This document shows, in pieces, positions 8,399 to 15,868 of a stretch of DNA of 31,293 nucleotides. The stretch is from positions 1 through 31,293 of IMG/VR virus record IMGVR_UViG_3300042445_001246; one strand, given 5' to 3'. The notes beneath the pieces are model-generated. The model did not search any database. It was given only the letters and a program-made list of their open reading frames with translations, and was not told where the DNA came from. Both the position numbers and the translations under genes were made by a program. Source of the DNA: a virus. Position 1 is the first letter of the stretch. Each line of letters begins with the position of its first letter.

Positions 8399-8773
8399 AT
8401 GGAAATCAATTACAATTGGACAATTAACCCACTAGAAGCATACCCAACAGCTTCAAGTGAAACAGACGTAGTATTCTTAGCACATTGGCAGTTTCATGCT
8501 ACTACTGGTTCATATTCTGCATTATTAATAGGTGCACAATCGTTAATCTACTCTTCAGGATCCGCATTTACATCATTTAATGATTTAACGTTAGAGCAAG
8601 TAACGGGATGGGTTACTGAATCTATGGGTAGTGGTAGTGTAGGTAGAATGAAAGAAAATCTAGCTGCACAGATTGCAAACCAAATCCAACCACCATCAAT
8701 AACATTAACCTCACCATGGTTAAATACAACTACAACTAGTACGACAACTACAACTACTACTTTAGAAGGGTAA
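8399..8773 (+). CDS. Small virion-associated candidate with Thr-rich C-terminal tail
   Basis: A 124-residue protein starting seven bases after the third fibre gene. The first 100 residues (MEINYNWTINPLEAYPTASSETDVVFLAHWQFHATTG...) form a domain seen as a small accessory in phage fibre regions; I cannot give it a function. The segment VTGWVTESMGSGSVGRMKENLAAQIANQIQPP is probably helical. The protein ends in a 14-residue tail of nearly pure Thr with one Ser, then LEG. The DNA of that tail shares a 20-base exact match with the Thr linker of the LamG-like gene. A LamG-like or other display domain may have been lost or swapped after the Thr tract, leaving a bare tail. It is the last gene of the fibre module. 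Confidence 0.7.
   Translation: MEINYNWTINPLEAYPTASSETDVVFLAHWQFHATTGSYSALLIGAQSLIYSSGSAFTSFNDLTLEQVTGWVTESMGSGSVGRMKENLAAQIANQIQPPSITLTSPWLNTTTTSTTTTTTTLEG
8729..8748 (+). repeat. 20-bp match to the poly-Thr linker of the LamG-like gene
   Basis: Identical to 4926-4945 and in the same reading role (Thr-Thr-Ser-Thr). Flanking bases diverge, so the shared piece is limited to the Thr tract. Confidence 0.8.
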
Positions 8774-8803
8774 GAAAAATTTGGTTGGCTCCTAGATCTT
8801 GTA

Positions 8804-8813
8804 TATATTTATA
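8804..8813 (+). promoter_or_regulatory. ATATTTAT promoter-like element
   Basis: Core at 8805-8812, 22 bases before the ATG at 8835. The sequence from the core through TATCAAACAA (17 bases) is identical to that before the gene at 15869. A TTTG at 8780-8783 lies 20 bases before TATATTT, the arrangement of Bacteroidota -33/-7 promoters. Confidence 0.6.
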
Positions 8814-8834
8814 TCAAACAAAACAATATAAAAT

Positions 8835-9101
8835 ATGTTACTTATTATCTTAGTAGCCGTGATAATTATCGGCGCCATTATCGCTAATTATAAGAAAATT
8901 AAAGCGATTGTATCTTCAGTTGAAGCAAAAGTAGAACAGGTATCAGAAACCGTATCTCCAGTATTGCAAGATGTTGAGAAAATGATTGATCAAGCTGCAG
9001 CCGCTGCTCCTAAAAACGAAGTAATTGCTAAAGCAAAAAAGACAACAACTCAAGTAAAACAAGCAGTTCCTAAAATGAAAGCAAATAAAAAATCAAAATA
9101 A
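8835..9101 (+). CDS. Small membrane-anchored protein
   Basis: An 88-residue protein with one clear N-terminal membrane segment (LLIILVAVIIIGAIIA, residues 2-17), directly followed by Lys-rich sequence. A long helical region comes next (AIVSSVEAKVEQVSETVSPVLQDVEKMIDQAAAA), and then a basic tail (KAKKTTTQVKQAVPKMKANKKSK). By the positive-inside rule the tail should face the cytoplasm. I do not recognise a family. The leader starts a new transcription unit after the fibre genes. Possible roles include holin-like, membrane-attached assembly or superinfection functions, but a holin usually has more hydrophobic segments, and no lysis gene is adjacent. The basic tail could also bind nucleic acid. 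Confidence 0.7.
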   Translation: MLLIILVAVIIIGAIIANYKKIKAIVSSVEAKVEQVSETVSPVLQDVEKMIDQAAAAAPKNEVIAKAKKTTTQVKQAVPKMKANKKSK

Positions 9102-9106
9102 TAAAG

Positions 9107-9565
9107 ATGAAAACAGTTACATTATCATTAGGTAAAGTATTAGACCTAGACGCAGAATTAAATGGCGTTAAAAATCAACAAACAGGTGAACAATTGGTAG
9201 AGGGATTATTATTTCAAGAATTACCACTTATTATTAAGTATCACCTAGAAAAAGTAGTAAAACAAACAACCGAGCAAAAGACTCTCGTAGATAAACTACG
9301 TGAAGATCTTATTAAAAAGCACGGAGTACAAGACGGCGAAAACTTCAGTATTCCCTTATACACTAATGAAGTGAAGGATGCAGATGGCAAACTTATATCA
9401 GCCGATATGAATCCAGCATATATTACATTTAATGATGAATTTATTAAATTATTAGAACAATCAGTAGATATTAAAGTTAAAGAATTCACAATTGAAGACT
9501 TTAAAGATATTAAATCTAAAGATTATCCAAAAGTATTACTTTCATTATTGGACGACGAAGCATAA
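9107..9565 (+). CDS. Hypothetical protein, possible tail-region assembly factor
   Basis: A 152-residue soluble protein (MKTVTLSLGKVLDLDAELNG...) starting five bases after the previous stop. I do not recognise it by name. It is rich in Lys, Glu and Asp, with probable helices (LLFQELPLIIKYHLEKVVKQ; KTLVDKLREDLIKKHG). The C-terminal half holds MNPAYITFNDEFIKLLEQSVDIKVKEFTIEDFKDI, a segment that looks like a small binding domain. Proteins of this size and composition are common just before the tail sheath gene in T4-like phages of environmental origin; that is recollection, not proof. The stop is directly followed by the ATG of the next gene. Confidence 0.65.
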   Translation: MKTVTLSLGKVLDLDAELNGVKNQQTGEQLVEGLLFQELPLIIKYHLEKVVKQTTEQKTLVDKLREDLIKKHGVQDGENFSIPLYTNEVKDADGKLISADMNPAYITFNDEFIKLLEQSVDIKVKEFTIEDFKDIKSKDYPKVLLSLLDDEA

Positions 9566-9808
9566 ATGTTAAAAATAGTAGAAATAGCTAAAGCATGGAT
9601 TGCGGCTGCAAATCCAACACCCGAACAAAAAGCACTAGCTGAAGAGCGTGCTGCTATATGTGGGGAATGTCCCCATAGAAACAATAGTTGGTATGTTAAA
9701 GACAATAAAGACATATGGACTTGCGGATTATGTGGATGTCCACTTAGCAAGAAATTGTTTACCCCTGCTGGTCCCGATGCATGTCCCGATAAAAGATGGA
9801 AGAAATAA
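9566..9808 (+). CDS. Cys-rich putative zinc-binding protein
   Basis: An 80-residue protein whose ATG directly follows the preceding TAA, so the two are probably coupled. The N-terminal helix (LKIVEIAKAWIAAANPTPEQKALAEERAA) is followed by a Cys-rich half: ICGECPHR, then WTCGLCGCPLSKK, then DACPDKRW. Cys-x2-Cys plus Cys-x2-Cys-x-Cys plus a final Cys give enough ligands for one or two zinc ions, in a rubredoxin- or zinc-ribbon-like knuckle. The role is unknown; a structural zinc domain or a nucleic-acid or protein adaptor are the options. Position just before the tail sheath is the only context. Confidence 0.7.
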   Translation: MLKIVEIAKAWIAAANPTPEQKALAEERAAICGECPHRNNSWYVKDNKDIWTCGLCGCPLSKKLFTPAGPDACPDKRWKK

Positions 9809-9823
9809 AATAAAATAAAGACT

Positions 9824-10099
9824 ATGTCAGAATCAATAAAACAGCTAACAGCTGAAGAACTACAAAGCATTAAAGATCTACAACAACAATACAATAAATT
9901 TGTATTTGAATTGGGTAGCATTGAAGCACAACTACAAGCGTTACTAGCTCAAAAGACACGTATCGAAACCGAAAAAGACAATATCGTTAGCGATATTACT
10001 AAATTAGGTGATAGAGAAAGAGAAGTAGTAACAGCACTACAAGAAAAATATGGCGTAGGGAACATTAATCCCGAGAGTGGTGAAATTACAGCATTTTAA
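9824..10099 (+). CDS. Small coiled-coil protein
   Basis: A 91-residue protein that is almost entirely helical. Heptads run from LTAEELQSIKDLQQQYNKFVFELG through IEAQLQALLAQKTRIETEKDNIVSDITKL to DREREVVTALQEKYG. It ends with VGNINPESGEITAF. Two helices with a short turn near residue 31 (a GSIE segment) suggest a prefoldin-like hairpin. I recall similar short coiled coils next to T4-like tail genes, with no settled function. Last gene before the sheath unit. It has no Cys, signal peptide or membrane segment. Confidence 0.68.
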   Translation: MSESIKQLTAEELQSIKDLQQQYNKFVFELGSIEAQLQALLAQKTRIETEKDNIVSDITKLGDREREVVTALQEKYGVGNINPESGEITAF

Positions 10100-10132
10100 T
10101 TAAAGGATCTCTGCGTTTTGTATGGTTTTATG

Positions 10133-10142
10133 GATATTTATT
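10133..10142 (+). promoter_or_regulatory. ATATTTAT promoter-like element before sheath gene
   Basis: Core at 10134-10141, 43 bases before the sheath ATG. The base before the core is G, the only non-A/T flank of the ten copies. The leader to the ATG is AT-rich without a Shine-Dalgarno. Confidence 0.55.
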
Positions 10143-10184
10143 GCTAGGTAATCCTAATAATAAAAATTTAAACAATTATACACA

Positions 10185-11885
10185 ATGTCAGAGATCATTC
10201 TTTCTCCTGGAGTATTCCAGATCGAATCAGACCAAAGTCTATACACACAAGCACCACAAGTACTTGGAGCTGCTATAGTAGGTCCAACTGTAAGTGGTCG
10301 TCCATTCGTACCAACTTACGTTACTACATACAGTCAATACTTATCACTATTTGGTGATGTATTTAAAAGTGGTAGTTACTATTACGAATATTTCACATCA
10401 CAAGCAGCAAGAGAATACTTTGCTAATGGTGGTCAAACATTGTTAGTTACTAGAATCGTTAGCGGTTCAGCTAATATTGGTACTTATGCGTCTTCTCCTG
10501 TATCAGCTAGTGTAAATACTTCATTTGAACTTGAAACATTAGCTTGGGGTAACCAAATGAATAGTGTAAGTGCGGAAGTTAGTGGCGCTTTAGCTAGTGG
10601 ATCAGCATATAATGTACGTTGGGAAGTAACTAACGTAAATACTGGCAGCAATGGTGGTACATTTACAATCGTAGTACGTCGTGGTGATGATAATCAAGCA
10701 CAAAAAAATATCTTAGAAACATGGGCAAACGTAAGTTTAGATCCAATGTTACCTAACTATATCTCTCGCGTTATTGGTGATTTAAAACCAGTATATGATG
10801 TTACTAATCAATTTGTAAATTTTTCAGGAAGTTTCTCAAACGCATCACAATACGTTCGTGTAAAATCAGTTACTACACCAAATGCAGATTCAATTGATAA
10901 TAATGGTAATTTCAAATCAGCTTCATATGCTCTTACTTTACCGTTAGTAGCAAGTGGTTCATTTAGTGGAGGAGTAGCTGACACATCAGCAACTAAACTA
11001 ATGAATGAAGATATTACAATTACAAACATTCAAGGTTTCCATCCAGATGACTATAATTTAGCATTTAATTTATTAACAAATAAAGATGAATATCAATTTA
11101 ATGTATTAATGGCACCAGGTGTTGGTTTAGATACAGCAGCGGCCGATAATATGATTTCAGTATGTGAAGGTAGAGGAGATGCAATTGCAATTACAGATGC
11201 TGGTAAATACAGTACTTCAATTGCAGGCGCAACTACAAACGCATCAGGTTTATCAAGCAACTACGCCGCAACTTACTACCCTTGGATTCAATTATTTTCT
11301 AATAACTTAGGTAGAGTAATATGGTGTCCTCCATCAACAGTAATTGGTGGTGTATTAGCATTCAACGACCAAGTAGGTGCTGAATGGTTTGCCCCAGCAG
11401 GTTTAAACAGAGGTGGTGTTCCATCAGTAATACGTGCAGAACGTAGATTACAACAAACAGACAGAGATACATTATACACAGGAAACGTTAACCCATTAGC
11501 TACATTCCCAGGAACTGGAGTTTGTGTTTGGGGTCAGAAAACATTACAACGTAAACCAACAGCATTAGATCGCGTAAACGTTCGTCGTTTATTGATTGCG
11601 TTGAAAGAATACATTGGTGGTGTTTCACGTAACTTGGTATTTGAACAAAATACAACTGTAACAAGAAATAGTTTCTTAGCTAGAGTTAATCCATACTTAG
11701 AATCAGTAGTACAACGTCAAGGTTTGTATGCTTACAAAGTAGTAATGGATGATACAAATAACACAGCTGATGTAGTAGATCGTAACCAATTGGTAGGTCA
11801 AATCTATATTCAACCAACAAAAACTGCTGAGTTTATTATCTTGAATTTCAACATATTACCAACTGGCGCTACATTCCCTGCATAG
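10185..11885 (+). CDS. Contractile tail sheath protein (gp18-like)
   Basis: A 566-residue protein matching the tail sheath family of myoviruses, somewhat shorter than T4 gp18 (about 660). The N-terminus ILSPGVFQIESDQSLYTQAP followed by GAAIVGPTVSGRPFVPTYVTTY is the usual sheath start. REYFANGGQTLLVTRIV follows. The conserved C-terminal part, which carries the contraction machinery, is present: RRLLIALKEYIGGVSRNLVFEQN, RNSFLARVNPYLESVVQRQGLYAYKVV, then VGQIYIQPTKTAEFIILNFNI. Shortening relative to T4 is probably in the outer, protease-exposed domains (inference). The protein polymerises around the tube and contracts on infection. The tube gene follows after a separate promoter-like element, consistent with high expression of both. 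Confidence 0.95.
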   Translation: MSEIILSPGVFQIESDQSLYTQAPQVLGAAIVGPTVSGRPFVPTYVTTYSQYLSLFGDVFKSGSYYYEYFTSQAAREYFANGGQTLLVTRIVSGSANIGTYASSPVSASVNTSFELETLAWGNQMNSVSAEVSGALASGSAYNVRWEVTNVNTGSNGGTFTIVVRRGDDNQAQKNILETWANVSLDPMLPNYISRVIGDLKPVYDVTNQFVNFSGSFSNASQYVRVKSVTTPNADSIDNNGNFKSASYALTLPLVASGSFSGGVADTSATKLMNEDITITNIQGFHPDDYNLAFNLLTNKDEYQFNVLMAPGVGLDTAAADNMISVCEGRGDAIAITDAGKYSTSIAGATTNASGLSSNYAATYYPWIQLFSNNLGRVIWCPPSTVIGGVLAFNDQVGAEWFAPAGLNRGGVPSVIRAERRLQQTDRDTLYTGNVNPLATFPGTGVCVWGQKTLQRKPTALDRVNVRRLLIALKEYIGGVSRNLVFEQNTTVTRNSFLARVNPYLESVVQRQGLYAYKVVMDDTNNTADVVDRNQLVGQIYIQPTKTAEFIILNFNILPTGATFPA

Positions 11886-11900
11886 GGGATGTAGTTCTTT

Positions 11901-11910
11901 AATATTTATT
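11901..11910 (+). promoter_or_regulatory. ATATTTAT promoter-like element before tube gene
   Basis: Core at 11902-11909, 25 bases before the ATG at 11935. The leader is A-rich (GATAAAAAACACAACATAAA) and lacks a Shine-Dalgarno. Confidence 0.58.
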
Positions 11911-11934
11911 AATAGATAAAAAACACAACATAAA

Positions 11935-12423
11935 ATGGCAGTATTAAATCCAAATGAAATCATGTTTACAGCGTTTGAACCTAAGGTTGCAAATCGCTTT
12001 ATCATGTATATAGACGGTATTCCCGCATACTTAATTAAGAAAGCTAATGCTCCTGGATTTGATGCCGGTGAGATCACATTAGATCACATCAACGTTTACC
12101 GTAAAATTAAGGGTAAAGTTAAATGGAACGACATAACAATGGAATTATATGATCCAATCACTCCAAGTGGTGCACAATCTGTAATGGAATGGGCTCGTTT
12201 GGCACATGAATCAGTAACAGGTCGTGATGGTTATTCTGATTTCTACAAGAAAGATCTTACATTAAACGTTTTAGGACCAGTAGGCGATATCGTTGGAGAG
12301 TGGATTATCAAAGGAGCTTATGTTAAAACAGCTACATTTGGTGATTATGATTGGGCTTCTGGTGATGCAGCTATTTCACTTAGTGTAACAGTTGCTATGG
12401 ATTATTGCGTATTGAATTTCTAG
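11935..12423 (+). CDS. Tail tube protein (gp19-like)
   Basis: A 162-residue protein, the same length as T4 gp19 within one residue. It fits the T4-type tube family: FEPKVANRFIMYIDGIPAYLIKKANAPGFDAGEITLDHINVYRKIKG, then KWNDITMELYDPITPSGAQSVMEWARLAHESVTGRDGYSDFYKKDLTL, and a final VTVAMDYCVLNF strand. It forms stacked hexameric rings inside the sheath, through which DNA passes. It is followed by a strong terminator, so the tube message probably ends here and is abundant, as expected for the second most numerous tail protein. Confidence 0.93.
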   Translation: MAVLNPNEIMFTAFEPKVANRFIMYIDGIPAYLIKKANAPGFDAGEITLDHINVYRKIKGKVKWNDITMELYDPITPSGAQSVMEWARLAHESVTGRDGYSDFYKKDLTLNVLGPVGDIVGEWIIKGAYVKTATFGDYDWASGDAAISLSVTVAMDYCVLNF

Positions 12424-12443
12424 AATCTTATACAATTTTAAGA

Positions 12444-12477
12444 AAAGCGTTTACCTATTTGGTAAGCGCTTTCTTTC
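12444..12477 (+). terminator. Rho-independent terminator after tube gene
   Basis: AAAGCGTTTACC (12444-12455) pairs with GGTAAGCGCTTT (12461-12472) through 12 bp with one G-U pair and a TATTT loop. TCTTTCT follows. It starts 20 bases after the tube stop and ends just before the next promoter-like element. Confidence 0.85.
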
Positions 12478-12481
12478 TGCA

Positions 12482-12491
12482 TATATTTATA
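12482..12491 (+). promoter_or_regulatory. ATATTTAT promoter-like element directly behind a terminator
   Basis: Core at 12483-12490, 25 bases before the ATG at 12516. A TTTG at 12458-12461 is 20 bases before TATATTT, matching Bacteroidota -33/-7 spacing, but it lies inside the terminator, so this may be chance. Confidence 0.65.
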
Positions 12492-12515
12492 TACGAACAA
12501 AAATAAAATAAGTTT

Positions 12516-13274
12516 ATGGCTGAATTGAATTTACCAACAGAAATAGTTACATTACCATCAAAAGGTTTATTGTATCCTAAAGAATCACCACTTTCCAAAG
12601 GTGAAATTTCTATGAAATATATGACGGCTAAGGAAGAAGATATCCTTACCAACAGTAATTTCATTCGTCAAGGTACAGTAATAGATAAACTATTGCAAGC
12701 ACTAATCGTTACAAAAATCAACTACGATGAATTATTAATCGGCGATAAAAATGCTATACTTATCGCAGCTCGCATACTTGGATATGGTGCTGATTATTCG
12801 TTTAAATATACCAACGAACGCGGACAAGAAACAGAAATAAGTGTTGATTTATCAACATTAGATGAAAAACCAATAGACGAATCTTTATTTACAGCTGGTG
12901 TAAATGATTTTACTTTTAGTTTACCTAAATCAAGTAATACTATTACGTTTAAGTTATTAACACATGGTGATGAAAAGAAAATTGAAGCTGAAATTAAAGG
13001 ATTACAAAAAATTAATCCAAACAGTTCATCCGATGTAACAACTCGTATGAAATATATGATTACATCTATTAATGGTGATAGAGAAGCAAAAGCAGTACGC
13101 GATTTTGTAGATAATTACCTATTAGCACCAGACGCTAGAGCATTACGCGAATATTATAGCAAAGTACAACCAGATATTAACCTTAAGTTTATGCCTGACG
13201 ATGAAAATTATACAGGGGAGGGTATAGCGATTCCAATTTCGCTTAACTTTTTTTGGCCTGACTCCGGAGTATAG
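12516..13274 (+). CDS. gp26-family tail/baseplate assembly chaperone, zero-frame product
   Basis: A 252-residue protein of the T4 gp26-type baseplate family: LPSKGLLYPKESPLSKGEISMKYMTAKEEDILTN, then VIDKLLQALI, then LLIGDKNAILIAARILGYGADY. It is close to T4 gp26 (about 208 residues) plus a C-terminal domain ending ISLNFFWPDSGV. It lies between tube and tape measure, the place of the tail assembly chaperone in lambda-, P2- and Mu-like phages. As in those, its end overlaps a second open frame read by frameshift (see the 12516-13524 entry). This zero-frame form would be the abundant product. It is not expected in the finished virion if it acts as a chaperone. There is no Shine-Dalgarno; the start follows an A-rich leader behind its own promoter-like element. 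Confidence 0.88.
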   Translation: MAELNLPTEIVTLPSKGLLYPKESPLSKGEISMKYMTAKEEDILTNSNFIRQGTVIDKLLQALIVTKINYDELLIGDKNAILIAARILGYGADYSFKYTNERGQETEISVDLSTLDEKPIDESLFTAGVNDFTFSLPKSSNTITFKLLTHGDEKKIEAEIKGLQKINPNSSSDVTTRMKYMITSINGDREAKAVRDFVDNYLLAPDARALREYYSKVQPDINLKFMPDDENYTGEGIAIPISLNFFWPDSGV

Positions 13275-13524
13275 ACCACATCTATTCAAACAAATACATG
13301 AAATTGTATTTCATGGTGGTGGAGGTTATGATTGGGAAACCGTTTATAATATGCCACTATGGTTGCGTCGTACTACATTTAATCTGTTAAATGAACATTT
13401 CACTAAACAGAATGAAGATGCTGAAAAGCAACAAAATATGCTAAAAAATAATAAATCTAGCAAAGATATAGTACGTCCCAACATTGCTAATCCAACATAT
13501 ACCGCGAAGGTCCCACGAAAGTAG
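12516..13524 (+). CDS. gp26-like chaperone +1 frameshift fusion
   Basis: Predicted second product of about 335 residues. The first 246 residues come from the zero frame through Phe-Phe, then 89 residues from the +1 frame (13255-13524). The extension is GLTPEYRPHLFKQIHEIVFH, a GGGGYDWETVYNMPLWLRRTTFNLLNEHF segment, a charged helical tail, and VPRK. The +1 frame is closed upstream by TAG at 13225-13227 and has no ATG, GTG or TTG until Met at 13351, inside the NMPLWLRR segment, so separate initiation would lose the best part of the domain. At CTTTTTTTGG (13247-13256) both Phe codons can re-pair one base forward. The alternative is a one-base sequencing or assembly error in the T-run. The layout is the lambda G/GT arrangement with a different direction of slip. 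Confidence 0.78.
13247..13256 (+). other. Predicted +1 ribosomal frameshift site
   Basis: The zero frame reads AAC TTT TTT TGG. The seven T's (13248-13254) let P- and A-site tRNA-Phe move one base forward with full pairing. A -1 slip would hit TGA at 13259-13261, so only +1 (or -2) gives the long product. The next zero-frame codon is TGG, a single-tRNA codon that could cause a pause. A purine block GGGGAGGG at 13215-13222 is 25 bases upstream, farther than in the known RF2 example. No strong downstream hairpin was seen. Confidence 0.7.
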
Positions 13525-13534
13525 GACCTTCCTT
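13507..13534 (+). terminator. Hairpin terminator overlapping the frameshift stop
   Basis: AAGGTCC (13507-13513) pairs with GGACCTT (13524-13530). Inside the stem, AC and GT close a GAAA loop with one C-A mismatch between. CCTTTAT follows. The stem contains the fusion stop codon at 13522-13524. The T-run is short, so strength is uncertain. Confidence 0.68.
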
Positions 13535-13544
13535 TATATTTATA
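13535..13544 (+). promoter_or_regulatory. ATATTTAT promoter-like element before tape measure gene
   Basis: Core at 13536-13543, immediately after the terminator and 18 bases before the ATG at 13562. This is the second terminator-then-element junction in 1.1 kb. Confidence 0.62.
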
Positions 13545-13561
13545 CTATATACTAATACAAT

Positions 13562-15829
13562 ATGCCCGATCAATTAACACCCGAAGAAGAACAGAAACGA
13601 CTTGATATCATCCAAAAACAGGGTGTTGCTGTTAAAGACTTAGCTAGTACATACGAAAAATTAGAAAAAACTTTAGGAAGATTAACAGCAGAAGAAAAGG
13701 AGTCGTTAGATGTTGCAAAAGAATTACAAAGAGCATCAGTTAATCTTGAAAAAAGTGTACAAAATAGACTAGACAGATCAGGTTCAATTAAAAGTTTAGA
13801 AACATCTTTAAATCAATTAATAAAAGATCAAACACAAACATTAGCTACTCAAGCAAGTGTTACTGCTAAATTAGATAGTGATAGAGCTAAAGCAAATGCT
13901 TTATCTGCACAAGCCGCTGAAGCTGAAATTCGACAAAAAACCTCATTAAATACATTATTAGGAAAAACAGATGCCGCAATAAGACGAAGAAATAAAGCCG
14001 AAGATGAGGGTAATTCTAATCTTGTTGAACAACTAGAAACAGAAATTAGAGAAAATCAAAATATAATAGATCAAAACCAAAAAGATTTAAAATTAATAAT
14101 TCAAAAAAAAGATGCACAAGAGGCCTTAGTTAAGCAAATTGATCTAGCTAAACAAGCTCATGAAAATTTAATAGAACAACAAAAAGAAGAAATAGCTTTA
14201 GCAAAACAGGAATTAAAAATAAGAAATGGTATTGCTATGTTGGATTATGTAAATGAAAAATTCAGCACAAAGAAGATAGCTGAAATGTTTACTTTAGTAG
14301 GTCTATTTAAATTAATACTAGATTCAGCTTTACGTTTCAATGAAGTATCAGTAAAAACAAGTAAAAGTTTAGGGTATGGAGCCGATAATGCTGATAGAGT
14401 AACATCTAATTTAGTAGAAATAGCTCAAAACTCAAATAATATAAATGTTACCCTAAAAAGTGCAGGAGAGGCAATGAGCCAATTGAATGAGGCAACAGGA
14501 GGAGTAGCAGAATATTCAGCAGATGTCTTAAAGACACAAATAATGTTAACTAAGCAGTTAGGATTATCTGGAGAGGAAGCAGCCGGTATTTATAAATTCT
14601 CAGTATTAACGGGTAAATCATCGGAAAAAGTTAATGACGAGATGGTAGCTGCTTTTGTTAATACTAGAAATGCAGTTAAAGGGTCAGCAGATTTTAAAAC
14701 AACAATGGCCGCCGCTTCTAAAGTGTCAGGTCAGTTATCAGCAAACTTACAAAATAATCCCGGATTAATAACTAAAGCAGTTGTACAAGCACAAGCATTA
14801 GGTACTTCATTAGAACAAACAGCTGCTCAAGGTGCTTCTCTTTTAAATTTTGAATCATCTATTAGTAAAGAATTAGATGCTGAATTATTAACTGGTAAGC
14901 AGTTAAATCTTGAAAAAGCAAGAGCAGCCGCATTATCGGGTGACCAAATAACATTAGCAGAAGAATTAAATAAGAATGTAGGTACGTTATCTGACTACCA
15001 AAAAATGAATGTACTACAGCAAAATGCATTGGCGGATGCTGTAGGTTTAACTGCAGATCAATTATCAGATCAATTAAGAAAACAAAAAATAGCAACAGAA
15101 CAAGGTAAATCATTAGCACAAATTACTAAAGAAGAAGCACTTGAAGCTGAAAATAGGCAAGCAATACAAGATAAATTTAATGCCGCTATAGAAAAATTAC
15201 AAGACTTTATTGGGAATTTAGTAGCAGGTCCTCTTGGAAAAATGTTAGAAATAATAAGTAATATATTACCTCTTGTAACAAGTATAGGAGCAGTATTCTT
15301 AGCAATTACAGCGGCTCAAAAGTTAGGAGCAATGTATGAATCTCTTAAATTAGGATTTTTAGTAGCGGGAGAAGCAGCACTTGCTGGACAATTAACAACA
15401 CAAGGAGCTCTTAACATAGCAAAAGGAAAAGATTTAGCAACATCAATAGGTATAGCAGCCGCATGGGTAGTTGCTAATCCTTTTAAAGCAATATTAGGAT
15501 TAGCTTTAGCCGCTGGAGTAGGAGCATTAATATATAGCCAAATGGATGATGGTATGATAGGTCCAGGTGGAGAAACAATAGTATCTGGTCCAAAAGGTTC
15601 TATTCAATTAAATAAAGAGGATTCAATAGTAGCAGGTACTGATTTATTTGGTGGAAATAAAGGCGGCGAATCAATGCAAGGTCCATCAATAGATCTAACA
15701 CCAATGATAATGGCTATAAACGCCGTTAAAACATCAATAGATCGCCTATACGGTAAAGATTCATCAGTTCACATGGATGGTAAAAAAGTAGGTACCACAT
15801 TAGCTCAAGGTTCACATAAAGTAGCATAA
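13562..15829 (+). CDS. Tail tape measure protein
   Basis: A 755-residue protein downstream of tube and chaperone, the standard place for the tape measure. Residues 1-225 are long coiled coil (VKDLASTYEKLEKTLGRLTAEEKESLDVAKEL...; EQLETEIRENQNIIDQNQKDLKLI). The middle (about 270-540) is Ala/Ser-rich helix with AAQGASLLNFESSISKELDAELLTGKQLNLEKARAAALSGD, a pattern common in tape measures. Two hydrophobic segments (about 561-585 and 630-660) may insert in the host membrane during DNA delivery. The C-terminal part (GPGGETIVSGPKGSIQLNKEDSIVAGTD) is a short Gly-rich domain seen at the end of many tape measures. At 1.5 angstrom per residue it would span roughly 110 nm, a rough estimate assuming full helical extension. 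No lytic domain was recognised within it. Confidence 0.88.
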   Translation: MPDQLTPEEEQKRLDIIQKQGVAVKDLASTYEKLEKTLGRLTAEEKESLDVAKELQRASVNLEKSVQNRLDRSGSIKSLETSLNQLIKDQTQTLATQASVTAKLDSDRAKANALSAQAAEAEIRQKTSLNTLLGKTDAAIRRRNKAEDEGNSNLVEQLETEIRENQNIIDQNQKDLKLIIQKKDAQEALVKQIDLAKQAHENLIEQQKEEIALAKQELKIRNGIAMLDYVNEKFSTKKIAEMFTLVGLFKLILDSALRFNEVSVKTSKSLGYGADNADRVTSNLVEIAQNSNNINVTLKSAGEAMSQLNEATGGVAEYSADVLKTQIMLTKQLGLSGEEAAGIYKFSVLTGKSSEKVNDEMVAAFVNTRNAVKGSADFKTTMAAASKVSGQLSANLQNNPGLITKAVVQAQALGTSLEQTAAQGASLLNFESSISKELDAELLTGKQLNLEKARAAALSGDQITLAEELNKNVGTLSDYQKMNVLQQNALADAVGLTADQLSDQLRKQKIATEQGKSLAQITKEEALEAENRQAIQDKFNAAIEKLQDFIGNLVAGPLGKMLEIISNILPLVTSIGAVFLAITAAQKLGAMYESLKLGFLVAGEAALAGQLTTQGALNIAKGKDLATSIGIAAAWVVANPFKAILGLALAAGVGALIYSQMDDGMIGPGGETIVSGPKGSIQLNKEDSIVAGTDLFGGNKGGESMQGPSIDLTPMIMAINAVKTSIDRLYGKDSSVHMDGKKVGTTLAQGSHKVA

Positions 15830-15835
15830 TACTTT

Positions 15836-15845
15836 AATATTTATA
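15836..15845 (+). promoter_or_regulatory. ATATTTAT promoter-like element
   Basis: Core at 15837-15844, 24 bases before the ATG at 15869. It begins 7 bases after the tape measure stop. Its leader is nearly the same as that of the gene at 8835, including CAAACAA and ACAATATAA. Confidence 0.62.
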
Positions 15846-15868
15846 TCAAACAATAAAACAATATAATC

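Noticed and set aside
9523-9921. Minus-strand open frame of 132 codons across three small genes
   Set aside because: It is antisense to three + strand genes with tight, coupled spacing and a clear Cys motif.
13248-13261. -1 frameshift at the T-run
   Set aside because: The -1 frame reaches TGA at 13259-13261, so it would only truncate the protein.
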